A stretch of 52,676 nucleotides of DNA from Verrucomicrobiota bacterium (GCA_016713365.1 JADJPG010000049.1:1-52676); one strand, 5' to 3'. Shown: positions 35,507-45,458, numbered from the stretch's first letter. Numbers and translations: made by a program. The notes: a model not told the origin generated them from the letters alone.

Positions 35507-36382
35507 TCACTGTTTCCGTCGCGTTTCCGCCAGCACCTCAGCGAGATAGTCCCGATACTCACACTTCGGAATCTTCCCGATCAAGGCCTCGAATTGATCC
35601 GCCGTCAGGAATCCACGCCGGAACGCCGCCTCTTCTGGGCAACCGATCTTGATTCCCTGCCGCTTCTCAATCGTCTGCACGTACGCCGAGGCATCGTGCA
35701 AGCTGCTGCTCGTCCCAGCATCCAGCCAGGCGAAACCGCGATTCAATCGCCCTACCCGCAACTGTCCCCGCCGCATGTACTCCACGTTCACATCGGTGAT
35801 TTCGAGCTCACCCCGCGGCGATGGTTTCATTGCCTTGGTAATTCCCACCACCGCATTGTCGAAAATATACAGCCCCGGAACCGCATAATCGCTTTTCGGC
35901 TGCTTCGGCTTCTCTTCGATGGACACCGCCTTGCCTTCCGAATCGAACTCCACCACGCCGTAGCGCTCCGGGTCATTCACATGATAGCCAAAGATCGTCG
36001 CGCCCGTCGTGAATTCGGCAAACGCCTTCTGGAAGCTGTCGCCACCGTAGAAAATGTTATCACCCAAAATCAGCGTCACGCTGTCGGATCCAATGAAGCT
36101 CTCCGCGATCAGAAACGCCTGGGCGATTCCTTCAGGCTTGGCTTGCTCGCGATACTCGATCCGAAGACCCCATTGACTCCCGTCGCCAAACAGCTGCCTG
36201 AACCGCGGCAAATCATGCGGCGTTGAGATCAGGCAGAACTCCCGCACGCCGGATTCGATCAGCGTGGTCAGCGGATAGTAGACCATCGGTTTGTCGTAAA
36301 CCGGTTGGAGTTGCTTGCTGGCCACGAGGGTCAGCGGATAAAGCCGGGAACCAGCGCCCCCGGCGAGAATGATGCCTTTCAT
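35507..36382 (-). CDS. rfbA: Glucose-1-phosphate thymidylyltransferase
   Basis: 291 residues. Nucleotidyltransferase signature GIILAGGAGSRLYPLT at the start, KQLQPVYDKPMVYYPL, ILGDNIFYG, and FAWLDAGTSSSLHDA near the end. It joins dTTP and glucose-1-phosphate to give dTDP-glucose, the first step of the dTDP-deoxysugar path completed by rfbB and the reductase-like gene. The length matches RmlA short-form enzymes. It is the first of the three sugar genes in the direction of transcription. Confidence 0.96.
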   Translation of the reverse strand: MKGIILAGGAGSRLYPLTLVASKQLQPVYDKPMVYYPLTTLIESGVREFCLISTPHDLPRFRQLFGDGSQWGLRIEYREQAKPEGIAQAFLIAESFIGSDSVTLILGDNIFYGGDSFQKAFAEFTTGATIFGYHVNDPERYGVVEFDSEGKAVSIEEKPKQPKSDYAVPGLYIFDNAVVGITKAMKPSPRGELEITDVNVEYMRRGQLRVGRLNRGFAWLDAGTSSSLHDASAYVQTIEKRQGIKIGCPEEAAFRRGFLTADQFEALIGKIPKCEYRDYLAEVLAETRRKQ

Positions 36383-36541
36383 GTTCAGAATATTGGTTCG
36401 GACGGTAGAGCCGTCAGAGTCTGCCGTCGCTTCTATTCATCGGCTGACTTAAGGATTGGAGAAGCATAGAAGTGTCGGGTCACTTTTCTTCCGTGCATTT
36501 CGCTCGGCATATCCATCGCGAAATCCACCCCCTGAAAAGAC

Positions 36542-36569
36542 AGGCGTCGCAAGCCACCTTGCGACGCCT
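36542..36569 (-). terminator. Hairpin terminator after the second VPDSG-like gene
   Basis: A perfect 12-base stem (36542-36553 with 36558-36569) and a four-base loop stand 35 bases after the stop at 36604. On the minus strand the stem is followed by GTCTTTTC, a short T-run. It probably insulates the sorting-signal gene from rfbA. Confidence 0.72.
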
Positions 36570-36603
36570 ATCAAAGAGTTCTAAAAAAGCGGGAACAGCT
36601 GGG

Positions 36604-37292
36604 TCAATTCACCACTACCCTGCGGGAGGCGCACGCAACACCGCCAAGCGCCAAACTTAGCAACAGAAACGAGCCGCCCGCATCCGGGGCGGAAACCGGT
36701 GGACGCACGATTTCAGTTCCACTGACTGTGAAGTTGTCGATGCGGCTGGTGCCGCTTGAGCCAACTGCATTTCCGTTTACCGCGTCCTCGCCTAAAGTGT
36801 TGACACTCGAAAAAGACTCGACGAGTCATCGCTGATCCCAATAACCGCACTGAGATCTTTCGAAAAACTCGTGTAGGAAGCGCCGACTGTGAATGACGAC
36901 AAGAACTGGGTGAACAAGGCCCCATCACTACTGTAAAAGAGCCCAAAATCTCGTGGTCCCGTGCCGCTGCTCATTTGGTCCCAGCTGACAGTGATATTCT
37001 CATAGCCAACCGTGCTGACCTCGAACTGCCAATAGTCGCCAACAGCCCAATTATTCGCACTGATCGAACGAACTGATCCATTGCCCTCTCGCGTCTTCCA
37101 ATCGGTAGCAGAGCTCGCATGTGTTCCCGACGCACTGCCAATTCCCGTGTTTGCTGCAACCACGGGACTTCTGCCGGAGTTATCCAGGTCGAATGGGGTA
37201 GCGGACTCAAACGTCCACGTACTGATCGGTGTGGCGCAAACCGTAAAGCTGGCTACCAAACCAAAAGCCAGAGAGGCAAGTTGCAATTTCAT
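36604..37292 (-). CDS. Exosortase-substrate-like secreted protein, sorting tail out of frame
   Basis: Begins MKLQLASLAFGLVASFTVCA (signal peptide). The body is a beta-sandwich of the type seen in PEP-CTERM proteins (PISTWTFESATPFD, ENITVSWDQMSSGTGPRDFG). The frame ends at 36792 with FRVSTL. One added T in the T5 run at 36809-36813 restores the frame: SVNTLGEDAVNGNAVGSSG, RIDNFTVSGTEI, then SAPDAGGSFLLLSLALGG and a basic ASRRVVVN tail. The repaired protein has 229 residues with a VPDSG-like signal (APDAGGS here). It is likely a substrate of the exosortase at 32349. Confidence 0.75.
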
Positions 37293-37466
37293 GAGGTTCC
37301 TATGTTTTGATTATTCTTCAGCGATTCCCCAAATCTCCATGGGCATACAGTTATCCTAGTAATCGCGAAAATCGAAACAGTTCAACCGAACAGTGTCAAT
37401 CCTCAACTTTACAATGCGACTGCCCTCGCTTCTTGCGCTCAAACTCCGCGTCGCACGAACGCACTC

Positions 37467-39443
37467 CTATCCCCGGCACACCTTCACGTCATCCGTCTCA
37501 TCAATTGGCCTGTCGCACGAAAACGCCTTCACGAACTGGGCATGCAACAACTGCGTCGATAAAATCCCCGCCAGCGCCATCTCGTCCGTTTCCCCAACCG
37601 GTCGGCCGTCCGACAATCGCCGTACAAACTGCGCGACCGCCGCCGGCTCAAAGAGGCCCGCCTCCCGCACTGCACGCTCGCTCAGCACCTCCGCCACGTA
37701 GTCAGCGCCTTCCACGCCGAAAAAGCTGCGCTGGATCGGCGCGCGATAAGGCCGTTTGGGACGGTGGGTAATCTCCGCCGGCAACCAGTCCTTCGCTACC
37801 TCGCGCACGATATGCTTGTCGCGCAGCACTCGCAGCTTCATGCGCGCCGGCAGCCGGTTCGCAAATTCCACGACGCGATAGTCGAGGAACGGATACCGTC
37901 CCTCCACGGAATGAGCCATCGCCACCCGGTCACCTTGGGACGATAGCAGGTACTGCGACAGAAACACCGAGATCTCCCAATATTGATCCCGCTCCAAAGT
38001 GTTCCATTTCGAGAACTCCTTCGGCAAAGGTATCGACCGCAAGTGATCGTCCGCGCTCGCCAGCATGGTCGCCTTCGCGTCCGCGGAAAAGAAACGGCAC
38101 GCACGGCGATTGTTGCGCCAGCGGATCAGGTGCGAATACCACGGGCAATCCAAATCCGTCAGTCGATCCTTGAAGAACGCCGTCAGGAACGCTCCCTTGC
38201 TCTGCGATAACCGACCGATGTCCTGATACAGCCGCTCAATCAATTGCGGGCGCCAGACCGAATCTGGCCGTCGCGCCCAGAATCGCCGCACCTTCGCTTC
38301 CTTGAAGATGTCGTACCCGCAGAAGAACTCGTCTGCTCCTTCGCCCGTCAGAACCACCTTGTAGCCGGATTGATGCACCAGCCGCGAGAGCAGGAACATT
38401 GGCGCCGGCGAAGTCCGCATCACCGGCGCTTCCGTGTGCCAGATCACGTCCGGAAACACCCGGCCAATTTCCGCATGCGTCGCCTGCACCACCTGATGGT
38501 CGGTGCCGAGATGCCGCGCCATCGTCCGCTGGAACTCGCTCTCGTCGTAGTTGGAATCGTTGAACGCGATCGAGAACGTCGTCAGCTTGTTCGGCGTGTA
38601 ACGCTTGATGATCGCCGCGATGGTCGAGGAATCGAGCCCTCCGCTGAGATACGCGCCCACCGGCACATCCGCCCGCAACCGGATCTGCGTCGCATCAATC
38701 AGCAGCTGGCGAAACTGTTCGACGTAATCGTGTTCACCCCGCCCTGTATCTGCCGCAGCTTGGCCGGAAAACTGAATCGTCCAATAGGGCGCCACCGTCA
38801 CCTGACCTCGCTCCAGCGTCAGGTAATGTCCCGGCGGAAGTTCCTGCACCCCGCGAAATATCGTTCGCGGCGCCAGCGCTCCCCAGAAGGTGAATACTTG
38901 CTCGAGCCCGACCGGATCGATGACACGCTCGACCCGCGGATCCGCAAACAGCGCCTTGATTTCGGATCCGAACAGCAGCCGGCCCGGCTGTTGCACGTAG
39001 AACACTGGCCGCACTCCCAGCCGGTCGCGCCCCAGGAACAGCGACTTCTTGCGTACATCCCAAATCGCAATCGCGAACTGTCCGTTGAACCGGTTGAGAC
39101 ATTGCGGACCATCCTCCTCAAACGCGTGCAGGATCACCTCCGTGTCCGAATGCGTCGCAAAGATGTGCCCCTTCGCCTCCAGCTCTTTTCGCAGTTCGAT
39201 GTAATTGAAAATCTCCCCGTTGAAAACCACCCAGAGCGATCCGTCTTCGTTCGCGATCGGCTGCTGGCCGCCACCGAGGTCAATGATGCTCAGCCGTGCG
39301 TTGCCCAACGCCGCGTGATCATCGAGGAACATCCCGAACTGATCCGGCCCGCGATGCCGGATCATCCCCAGCATCGATCGCAGCAATCCCTCCCGCCCAG
39401 CCAGGTCACCCGCCTGCTCTACGATTCCAGCAATGCCGCACAT
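37467..39443 (-). CDS. asnB: Glutamine-hydrolysing asparagine synthase-type amidotransferase
   Basis: 658 residues. Cys2 nucleophile of class II glutaminase (MCGIAGIV), RHRGPDQFG, NGEIFNY, then the synthetase domain with PP-loop GAYLSGGLDSSTIAAI and GEGADEFFCGYDIF. AsnB-like enzymes activate a carboxylate with ATP and amidate it with ammonia from glutamine. Close relatives in exosortase-linked polysaccharide clusters are thought to amidate a sugar or acyl group rather than make asparagine. Its neighbours here (acyl carrier protein, NadE-like enzyme) support such a special role. Confidence 0.92.
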   Translation of the reverse strand: MCGIAGIVEQAGDLAGREGLLRSMLGMIRHRGPDQFGMFLDDHAALGNARLSIIDLGGGQQPIANEDGSLWVVFNGEIFNYIELRKELEAKGHIFATHSDTEVILHAFEEDGPQCLNRFNGQFAIAIWDVRKKSLFLGRDRLGVRPVFYVQQPGRLLFGSEIKALFADPRVERVIDPVGLEQVFTFWGALAPRTIFRGVQELPPGHYLTLERGQVTVAPYWTIQFSGQAAADTGRGEHDYVEQFRQLLIDATQIRLRADVPVGAYLSGGLDSSTIAAIIKRYTPNKLTTFSIAFNDSNYDESEFQRTMARHLGTDHQVVQATHAEIGRVFPDVIWHTEAPVMRTSPAPMFLLSRLVHQSGYKVVLTGEGADEFFCGYDIFKEAKVRRFWARRPDSVWRPQLIERLYQDIGRLSQSKGAFLTAFFKDRLTDLDCPWYSHLIRWRNNRRACRFFSADAKATMLASADDHLRSIPLPKEFSKWNTLERDQYWEISVFLSQYLLSSQGDRVAMAHSVEGRYPFLDYRVVEFANRLPARMKLRVLRDKHIVREVAKDWLPAEITHRPKRPYRAPIQRSFFGVEGADYVAEVLSERAVREAGLFEPAAVAQFVRRLSDGRPVGETDEMALAGILSTQLLHAQFVKAFSCDRPIDETDDVKVCRG

Positions 39444-39624
39444 TTTCGGAAATCCCGTTCGATATCCCCGCCAGGCTCTGCCTCAAAGGGGTCAGACCTC
39501 CAACAGCCGCCTCAACGCGAACTGCTCTCGATTCAAACTCGCTTGAACTCTCCCAATCGATTTATTCCCCCCCCTCGCCAGTCGAAACCAGAGGGAATCC
39601 GGAAAATATCACCGCCACTTTCCG

Positions 39625-39879
39625 TTATGCCGCTGCCTTGCGCTTGCGTTCGAGGAAGGCACAAATCGAGTCAATCGAATCCAGGTTCTCCGGCAGCGTT
39701 TCGTCGGCTTCAATTTTGACGGAAAATGTCTCTTCAAGAAACGTTACCAGTTCCAGCACCCCGGTTGAATCCAGAATTCCCTGCTCCAAAAAGGAGGTGT
39801 TGTCCTGCAGGTCATTCCCCTGCCCGAACAAAAAATTCTCAATGATATACCCGCGGACCTTCGCTCGCATGTCGCTCAT
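39625..39879 (-). CDS. Acyl carrier protein
   Basis: 84 residues with the phosphopantetheine site GILDSTGVLELV (Ser in the DST motif) and the acidic helical profile of ACPs. Residues 1-15 (MSDMRAKVRGYIIEN) fit helix I. It would carry an acyl or aminoacyl thioester loaded by the AMP-forming ligase at 43847. The 181 bases between it and asnB (39444-39624) hold no gene. Confidence 0.92.
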   Translation of the reverse strand: MSDMRAKVRGYIIENFLFGQGNDLQDNTSFLEQGILDSTGVLELVTFLEETFSVKIEADETLPENLDSIDSICAFLERKRKAAA

Positions 39880-39933
39880 AAGTTTACTGTGAATTGCATT
39901 GCTGGTGCGTTCATCGACCAGCGTTATTCGTCG

Positions 39934-40926
39934 CTAAAGTTGAACCTCGCCCACCTCATGGACCAACACCGGCGGCAGATGATGATATCGGGTGGCCGAG
40001 CGTTTCCGGTCGATGTCGATCCAGACCCGGCGAACTTGTTCTTCGGACATCCCCGCCGCCGTGGCCGTTTCCTCGACGCTTCGACCATGATTTTTTCCGT
40101 ACAGGCAGTGATCCATCTGATGGTAGGGAACGAGGAAATAAAACTCATCCTGTCCCTGCGCCAAACCGTAGGTGTCAGTCGTCGGCGGTCGCTCGCAAAT
40201 GGCCCTCGGCACTCCCAAATGTTCAGCGAGTCGATATACCTGCGTCTTGTAGAGATGCGCGATCGGTTTTACGTCCGCGGAACCATCACCGTTCTTCACG
40301 AAGAAGCCCTGATCGTACTCCAGCCGGTTGGGCGTTCCCGCCACCGCGAAGTTCAATCGATCCGCGTGGTAATACTCCAGCATCTTGCGGATGCGCTGCT
40401 TGAAGTTCGTCGCCGCGACAATCGCAAGATACGTCTTGAGCGGCAGTTTCTCACGAACCATCTCGCCCGTTGGCGATTCCGCCACCAGCGCGAAGTAACT
40501 GAATCCCGTCGCCTCGGTCGCATGCTGAATCACGATCTTCGATTTCCATCCATCGCCGTAGGCGGGAATAACCTCCCGCACCGCGTCATCATAACGCCGG
40601 TAAAATCCCACGGCTTCGAGAATACCGCTGATGTCTTCGTAGGCATGTTCAATTCCAAACGTCTCCGCCACCAGGCGGCTCAGCGAAGGCGTCTCCGGTC
40701 CGGAATGCCGCTCGGGCATCAACAGCCCGAACACCCGCTCGCGACCCAGCGCCTTCACTGCGGCGGCCACCGTGGCCGAACTGTCAATGCCACCCGAAAT
40801 GCCAACAACCATGCCTCGCCGCTTCAGATCCTTGGAGAGAATCTGGCGAAGCCGGTCGCCGATGTGCTGCGCTGCCGCCTCCACATCGAACGCCATCCAG
40901 TCTGGGAAATTCTGTCGTTGCGTCAT
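39934..40926 (-). CDS. NAD+ synthase-like ATP pyrophosphatase
   Basis: Start chosen at ATG 40926 (MTQRQNFPDWMAFD), since the extra 50 residues of the longer frame are not protein-like. The 330-residue product has the N-type PP-loop VGISGGIDSSATVAAA and the NAD synthase signatures GTPNRLEYDQGFFVKNGDGSAD and KTQVYRLAEHLGVP. Ammonia-dependent NAD synthases amidate an adenylated carboxylate. A copy in a polysaccharide/NRPS cluster next to AsnB and ACP may serve a dedicated amidation. Housekeeping NAD synthesis cannot be excluded. Confidence 0.85.
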   Translation of the reverse strand: MTQRQNFPDWMAFDVEAAAQHIGDRLRQILSKDLKRRGMVVGISGGIDSSATVAAAVKALGRERVFGLLMPERHSGPETPSLSRLVAETFGIEHAYEDISGILEAVGFYRRYDDAVREVIPAYGDGWKSKIVIQHATEATGFSYFALVAESPTGEMVREKLPLKTYLAIVAATNFKQRIRKMLEYYHADRLNFAVAGTPNRLEYDQGFFVKNGDGSADVKPIAHLYKTQVYRLAEHLGVPRAICERPPTTDTYGLAQGQDEFYFLVPYHQMDHCLYGKNHGRSVEETATAAGMSEEQVRRVWIDIDRKRSATRYHHLPPVLVHEVGEVQL

Positions 40927-41012
40927 GGTGCTGCAGCGTAACTCGGCCATTTTATGGGATTCAATGTCATGTTTTCGTCGCGCGATGCGGTGTCTCATCG
41001 CATCGCCGCAGT

Positions 41013-41914
41013 TTAGGAGTAACGAGTCCGCAGGATCAACCCGTAGTGCTTGCGCGCAAAAGCGATGAAGCGGCAATGAAGCGGATCGCGGGATTCGGAA
41101 GCCCAGAAACCATCAATGTCGTAGGACGCGACGAGTTGCTCACCCCGGCGAAACTCGATCGTGTCCTGATCGGGTTTCGAGATGAATACAATGCCAGAAC
41201 CGGTTTCAAAGCTCTTCTTGTCGGACGATACCTTGCAACACAATCCTTCCCGTTCGAAAAACTCTGCGATCATCTTCTCGTGATAGAATTCCGGCTTGCG
41301 GCGCGAAAAGCGAAGTAGTCTTCCCTGATCCAGTCTCTGCGTGGCTTCAGAGCTCAATTGCAACCGGGTGTTCGCCAGCACACGACCGGAGACGACAACG
41401 CCCGGGTTGACAATGCAGTTGGTCTCCAAGTGAGAACCGGGAAGAAACAAGACCCCCATCCCGGTCCAGACGAAGTCCTCAAGCTCCACCTCCGCGAACA
41501 GCGCCGGATACCCCGGGTCACCGGCAGGAACGAACCATGCGTGTAGATGGTCGAACGTGGACCAACGCCAGAGTAAAAACCCAGCCGGACGTCCTCGTCA
41601 CAATGGATGATGACATGCGCACCCAGGATGCAATTGTCGCCGGTGCGAAAACTCTTGTTCCCCTTGATCTGGCATCCAAAACTGACGATGGTGCTGCTCC
41701 CAATCGTGAGTCTGTCGACGCTGATGAACACGAACGGTCGAATATCAACGTCGTTGCCCAGCTCCATCTGGTTCGCGCAAATGAACGACAGCAATGGGAG
41801 CCTCGTGTTTCGGCCCACCCGATGGCCGGCGAGTCGAAAGAGCCACCGGGTCGGAGCTGAGGGCAGGAGGAATCCCAGCACCGCGATCAGGCGGGCGATG
41901 AAGCGGGTTTTCAA
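41013..41914 (-). CDS. Left-handed beta-helix (hexapeptide) acyltransferase, frameshifted
   Basis: The N-terminal frame (41914 down to about 41515) encodes a helix with TRWLFRLAGHRVG and hexapeptide turns (IGSSTIVSFGCQIKGN, DNCILGAHVIIHCD). The C-terminal frame (ending 41013) continues with FVWTGMGVLFLPGSHLE and NPGVVVSGRVLANTRL, then a C-terminal part (FARKHYGLILRTRYS). One missing base in the run at 41511-41517 joins them as TPGYPALFAEVELEDF. Such enzymes acetylate or acylate sugars. It follows the SDR by 42 bases. Confidence 0.78.
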
Positions 41915-41956
41915 TTTGGATCAGGGATCAAACCGTCGGAGAAATTCTGGCGCATG

Positions 41957-42961
41957 TCACTCGATCAAGAAGTCGAACGATTCACCCGAGCTTGCATCGT
42001 CCTCGGGAGCAAAGTAAGCCCAGGCCCTTCCGAGCCGCTCCGCATTTAAATGCGATCGTTCAAGGCTGATCCGCCACAGCGCGCGCGCCCACGACCGATC
42101 ATGCGATAGTGGGGAGGATTGAATTTTCCTCCCGCCCGAATAGTAACCGCCGGTCTGGCCACGAAGCTCTGGGGCCGTGCATAAGAAAACCAGGTCCCGG
42201 CCGGCCCGACGCGGGGAAAGCAACTGCCGCTTTCGAAGATAGTAACCGATATGCTTCAACCAGGCTTTCAACCCATTGTTGAGCCCCAGCCTGGTCGCAA
42301 CACCACCCGGGTCAAATGCGTTCACAGTGACAGAAGTTCCTCGCAGCCGGCGCGAGAGTTCGTATGCGAACATGATGTTGGCCAGCTTTGAACTGCCGTA
42401 GGCTAGCTTTCGATCGTAGTTGGCTTCGCTCAGGATCCATCCCGCTGGCGGGGTGACCCCATGCGCTCCCGAACCCAGGGTAACAATCCTGCTGTCCAAA
42501 GACAGGAGCAATCGCTCCAGCAACAGTGCGGTCAGCAGGAAATGTCCCAGGTGATTCCCGGCGAAGGTCCGTTCCAGCCCTTCCGGGCTTGCTCCATACT
42601 CATCGAAGCGGGCTCCTGCATTGTTTATCAGAACATCGATGACGGCGAATCGATTCCGAATCTCCCCCGCCAGTTGTTCCACTTCACGCCTCGAACCCAG
42701 GTCGGCGCGAACAAATGAAGCGCTATCCGATCCGTGCTGGCGACAGAGGCGGGACGCCAAAGCCTCTCCACGCACTGGATTGCGCCCGACCAAAATCAGA
42801 CAGGCTCCCTGCTTGGCCAGTTCAATCGCCACCGCGCGCCCGATCCCGGAAGTTGCCCCCGTGATGACACACGCACGTCCTCTCATCTTTTCAGCGGCGT
42901 TTGCTGCCCGGACTGTCGTCATCGTCTGCTTCGTCTGGTCGCTCGAATCGCCTCCGCTCAT
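41957..42961 (-). CDS. Short-chain dehydrogenase (retinol dehydrogenase-like)
   Basis: 334 residues. SDR motifs: TGATSGIG, VGRN after the second strand, NNAG, and YGSSKLANIMFAYE (YxxxK). Long C-terminal extension relative to classical SDRs (about 60 residues after GGYYSGGRKI), as in the retinol/protochlorophyllide-like group. Its ATG (42959-42961) overlaps the stop of the GNAT gene (ATGA), so the two are translationally coupled. The substrate is unknown; in this cluster it may reduce an acyl or sugar intermediate. Confidence 0.87.
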   Translation of the reverse strand: MSGGDSSDQTKQTMTTVRAANAAEKMRGRACVITGATSGIGRAVAIELAKQGACLILVGRNPVRGEALASRLCRQHGSDSASFVRADLGSRREVEQLAGEIRNRFAVIDVLINNAGARFDEYGASPEGLERTFAGNHLGHFLLTALLLERLLLSLDSRIVTLGSGAHGVTPPAGWILSEANYDRKLAYGSSKLANIMFAYELSRRLRGTSVTVNAFDPGGVATRLGLNNGLKAWLKHIGYYLRKRQLLSPRRAGRDLVFLCTAPELRGQTGGYYSGGRKIQSSPLSHDRSWARALWRISLERSHLNAERLGRAWAYFAPEDDASSGESFDFLIE

Positions 42962-43791
42962 CCCGCCTGAACCCTATCCCTGCCGTCCACGGTACCGCCT
43001 ACCGAAAACAGATTCAGCCAGACGGAACGCAACAAGGCCATCCTCACCACATCTCGTCGCTTATGGTTGATGACGACATCCTGGAAAAAGACCCCTTCGA
43101 GTTCGAATCCAAATTTCCGGTTCAGGTTCAGGTTGCGAATGTTCGTATCCATCGAATGCACATAAATCTTCTCAAAACCGCGGATCAAGAACATGTGATA
43201 GAGAAAGAGAAACGTGGCTCGCTTTCCGATCCTTTCCCTTGCATTGTCGGCTCGCCGATCAGTTTCCGCATCTCCACCTTCGCCGACTCGCGATCAATGG
43301 ACTCCGCGCCGATCACTCCCACCGGATTGCCTCCGTGGGAGACCAAAAAATACTCCCGATGCCCGTCCCTCAAGTGGCTTGCAAGCGCCGGCGGCGTATC
43401 GGGGAACGGCGGATGAAAGGCGTCACGCATCAATGGAAGCTGGAGCCACGACAACACTCGGGAGATCGCCACTTCTTCAAACGGGGTGATCGAGATTTCC
43501 CCCCAGCTTCAAACGCCGCGATCCGTCCCACTCATCGTCCACGTCAGCAATCGAGAACAAATGCCGGTGCGTCCCGGTGTCGGCGCCGGGCAAACTCGAG
43601 AACTGCATCACGTTGTCGAGCAGATGGCCCGCCACGCTCAGGACATCAGGACCGGCTACCCCATAGTTGATCATCTCCCGGTAAAAGCTCCCAGCCACCA
43701 GCTTCAGCATCTGTTCGTGATGCCGGCGGGCCAGCGTCTCGTCTGGGTTTTCCTTCGAATGTAGGGGTAGTGTCATTGCACCGGGCGACAT
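42958..43791 (-). CDS. GNAT-family N-acyltransferase, two frameshifts
   Basis: Three frames add up to one protein of about 277 residues. The first part, from ATG 43791 or 43776, reads HEQMLKLVAGSFYREMINYG. An extra base in the C6 run at 43499-43504 leads into ISITPFEEVAISRVLSW and REYFLVSHGGNPVGVIG. One missing base near 43226 restores the acetyl-CoA motif QGKGIGKRA and then FLIRGFEKIYVHSMDTN and LNRKFGFELEGVF, typical of GNAT enzymes. It presumably acylates an amino group of a sugar or amino acid in the pathway. Confidence 0.75.
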
Positions 43792-43846
43792 CAGTTGCAG
43801 TAGGGAATCCGCTCGGCCCCGGCCGGCCTCAGCCCCATCAACCCTT

Positions 43847-45433
43847 CTATGCGAGGCCGGTTTTCTTGATCTTGCCGGTCGCCGTCTTCGGCAGTTCATC
43901 ACAGAATTCCACCAGCTTCGGAACCATATAGTCCTCAAGAAGGGAGCGGCAATGGGCGAAAATCTCCTTCTCTGTCATCGTTGTGCCATCGGTAACCACG
44001 AATGCCTTGATCGCCTGCCCAAGGACGGGATCGGGAACTCCGACCACCGCCACCTCGAGCACCCCGCTCATTCCATATAAAACACTCTCCACCTCTTTCG
44101 GTGCCACTTTTTCACCACGGCTTTTGATGATGTCATCCTTGCGACTGACGAAATAGAAGAAGCCGGCCTCGTCGGTTCGAAACAGATCATTCGTGTAGCA
44201 AAGCCGGTCACCTGTGACCGGGTCCGTTCGGAACCGCTTCGCCGTCAGATCAGGCGCTTCCCAATATCCGCGCATCACGTGCCGTCCCCGCACCACCAGT
44301 TCTCCCGTGTCACCAGGACCGAGCCTCCTGCCATCTTCTCCTTCAATCCAGGCCTCGGTCCCAGGTATCGGCAGTCCCACGGAACCCGGCCGGCGGTCCA
44401 GTTCCTCCGGCGGGAGGTAAAGCGTTCGTTTCGTCTCCGTCAGCCCGTACATCGAGAACAGGCGCGCCTGCGGAAACTTGTTTCTCAACGCCTGAATATG
44501 GCTCACCGGCAGCGCTGCCGCCGTATTCGTCAGGTAACGCAAACTGGACAGGTCGAACTTGGTCAGGTCCATCGGCAGCAGCAGCGAATACATCGTCGGC
44601 ACCCCAGGGAATCCCGTCACCCGCTCCTGCTCGATCCGCTTCAGGATGGCCGCCGGGAATGTGAATGACCTTTCCAGCACGAGCGTTCCCCCAAACTTGA
44701 AGGTCATCAGCAACTGATACAATCCGTAGTCGAAGGACAACGGCAGCGCACTGATCACAATGTCATCCTCCGTGTTGCCAAGGTATTCAATGATCGCCCC
44801 AGCGGCGAACGCGACATTTGAATGGTCGCTCATTACCCCTTTCGGCTCACCCGTGGACCCCGAGGTGTAAATAAGGCACGCGAGGTCAAGGTCCGTGTTG
44901 TTCCTCGGTGGTCGCACCGCAGCCGCATTCGTCTCAACCACCTCATGAAAGGCGACGCTCAAAACCGTTCGACCCGCAGTCCCGTCAGCCCGTGGTCCAC
45001 AAAGAACCAGGCCCTTCAGGGAAGCAGCCTCCAATGGTGTTCCTTGGGCGATTTCGTCGGCGACTGACCCCGCCTCGCCGATCAACACCCGCGCTCGGCA
45101 GTTGTTCAGAATGTAGAGAAGCTTGTCCCGCTTGGTCGTCGGGTTGATCACCACAAACGTCGCGCCTGCCTTGGCAATTCCAAATAGGCTGACCACCGTT
45201 TCAATCGAATTGGGGAGAAAAATCGCCACCCTGTCTCCGCGACCTACGCCCATCTTCGTCAAAGTGTCGGCCAGTCGATTGGCCATCGCTTCCAGTTCCG
45301 CATAGCTCAATCGGCGCCCATCACATACCAACGCGACCTTTGCCGGAGAACGGTCGGCACTGTGTTCAAGAAAATCACGAACGAGTAAACAATGCCGTCC
45401 CGGAGTGACGACCGAAGCATTTAAGAGGCTCAT
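43847..45433 (-). CDS. AMP-forming acyl-CoA/acyl-ACP ligase
   Basis: Start at ATG 45433 (MSLLNASVVTPG), which gives 528 residues; the frame is open to 45547 but overlaps the methyltransferase. ANL-family motifs are all present: IYTSGSTGEPKGVM, FSMYGLTETKR, GELVVRGRHVMRGY, YTNDLFRTDE and PKTATGKIKKTGL with the catalytic Lys. It resembles the acyl ligases of exosortase-associated clusters. Expected job: adenylate a carboxylic acid and load it on CoA or on the ACP at 39625. Confidence 0.9.
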   Translation of the reverse strand: MSLLNASVVTPGRHCLLVRDFLEHSADRSPAKVALVCDGRRLSYAELEAMANRLADTLTKMGVGRGDRVAIFLPNSIETVVSLFGIAKAGATFVVINPTTKRDKLLYILNNCRARVLIGEAGSVADEIAQGTPLEAASLKGLVLCGPRADGTAGRTVLSVAFHEVVETNAAAVRPPRNNTDLDLACLIYTSGSTGEPKGVMSDHSNVAFAAGAIIEYLGNTEDDIVISALPLSFDYGLYQLLMTFKFGGTLVLERSFTFPAAILKRIEQERVTGFPGVPTMYSLLLPMDLTKFDLSSLRYLTNTAAALPVSHIQALRNKFPQARLFSMYGLTETKRTLYLPPEELDRRPGSVGLPIPGTEAWIEGEDGRRLGPGDTGELVVRGRHVMRGYWEAPDLTAKRFRTDPVTGDRLCYTNDLFRTDEAGFFYFVSRKDDIIKSRGEKVAPKEVESVLYGMSGVLEVAVVGVPDPVLGQAIKAFVVTDGTTMTEKEIFAHCRSLLEDYMVPKLVEFCDELPKTATGKIKKTGLA

Positions 45434-45458
45434 GGAAATTGGACCTGAGTAAACTACT

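Noticed and set aside
34838..36226. 462-residue plus-strand frame across the rfbD-like and rfbA genes
   Set aside because: Composition is not protein-like and both real genes lie opposite.
38244..39719. 491-residue plus-strand frame opposite asnB
   Set aside because: His/Arg/Pro-rich shadow of the amidotransferase gene.
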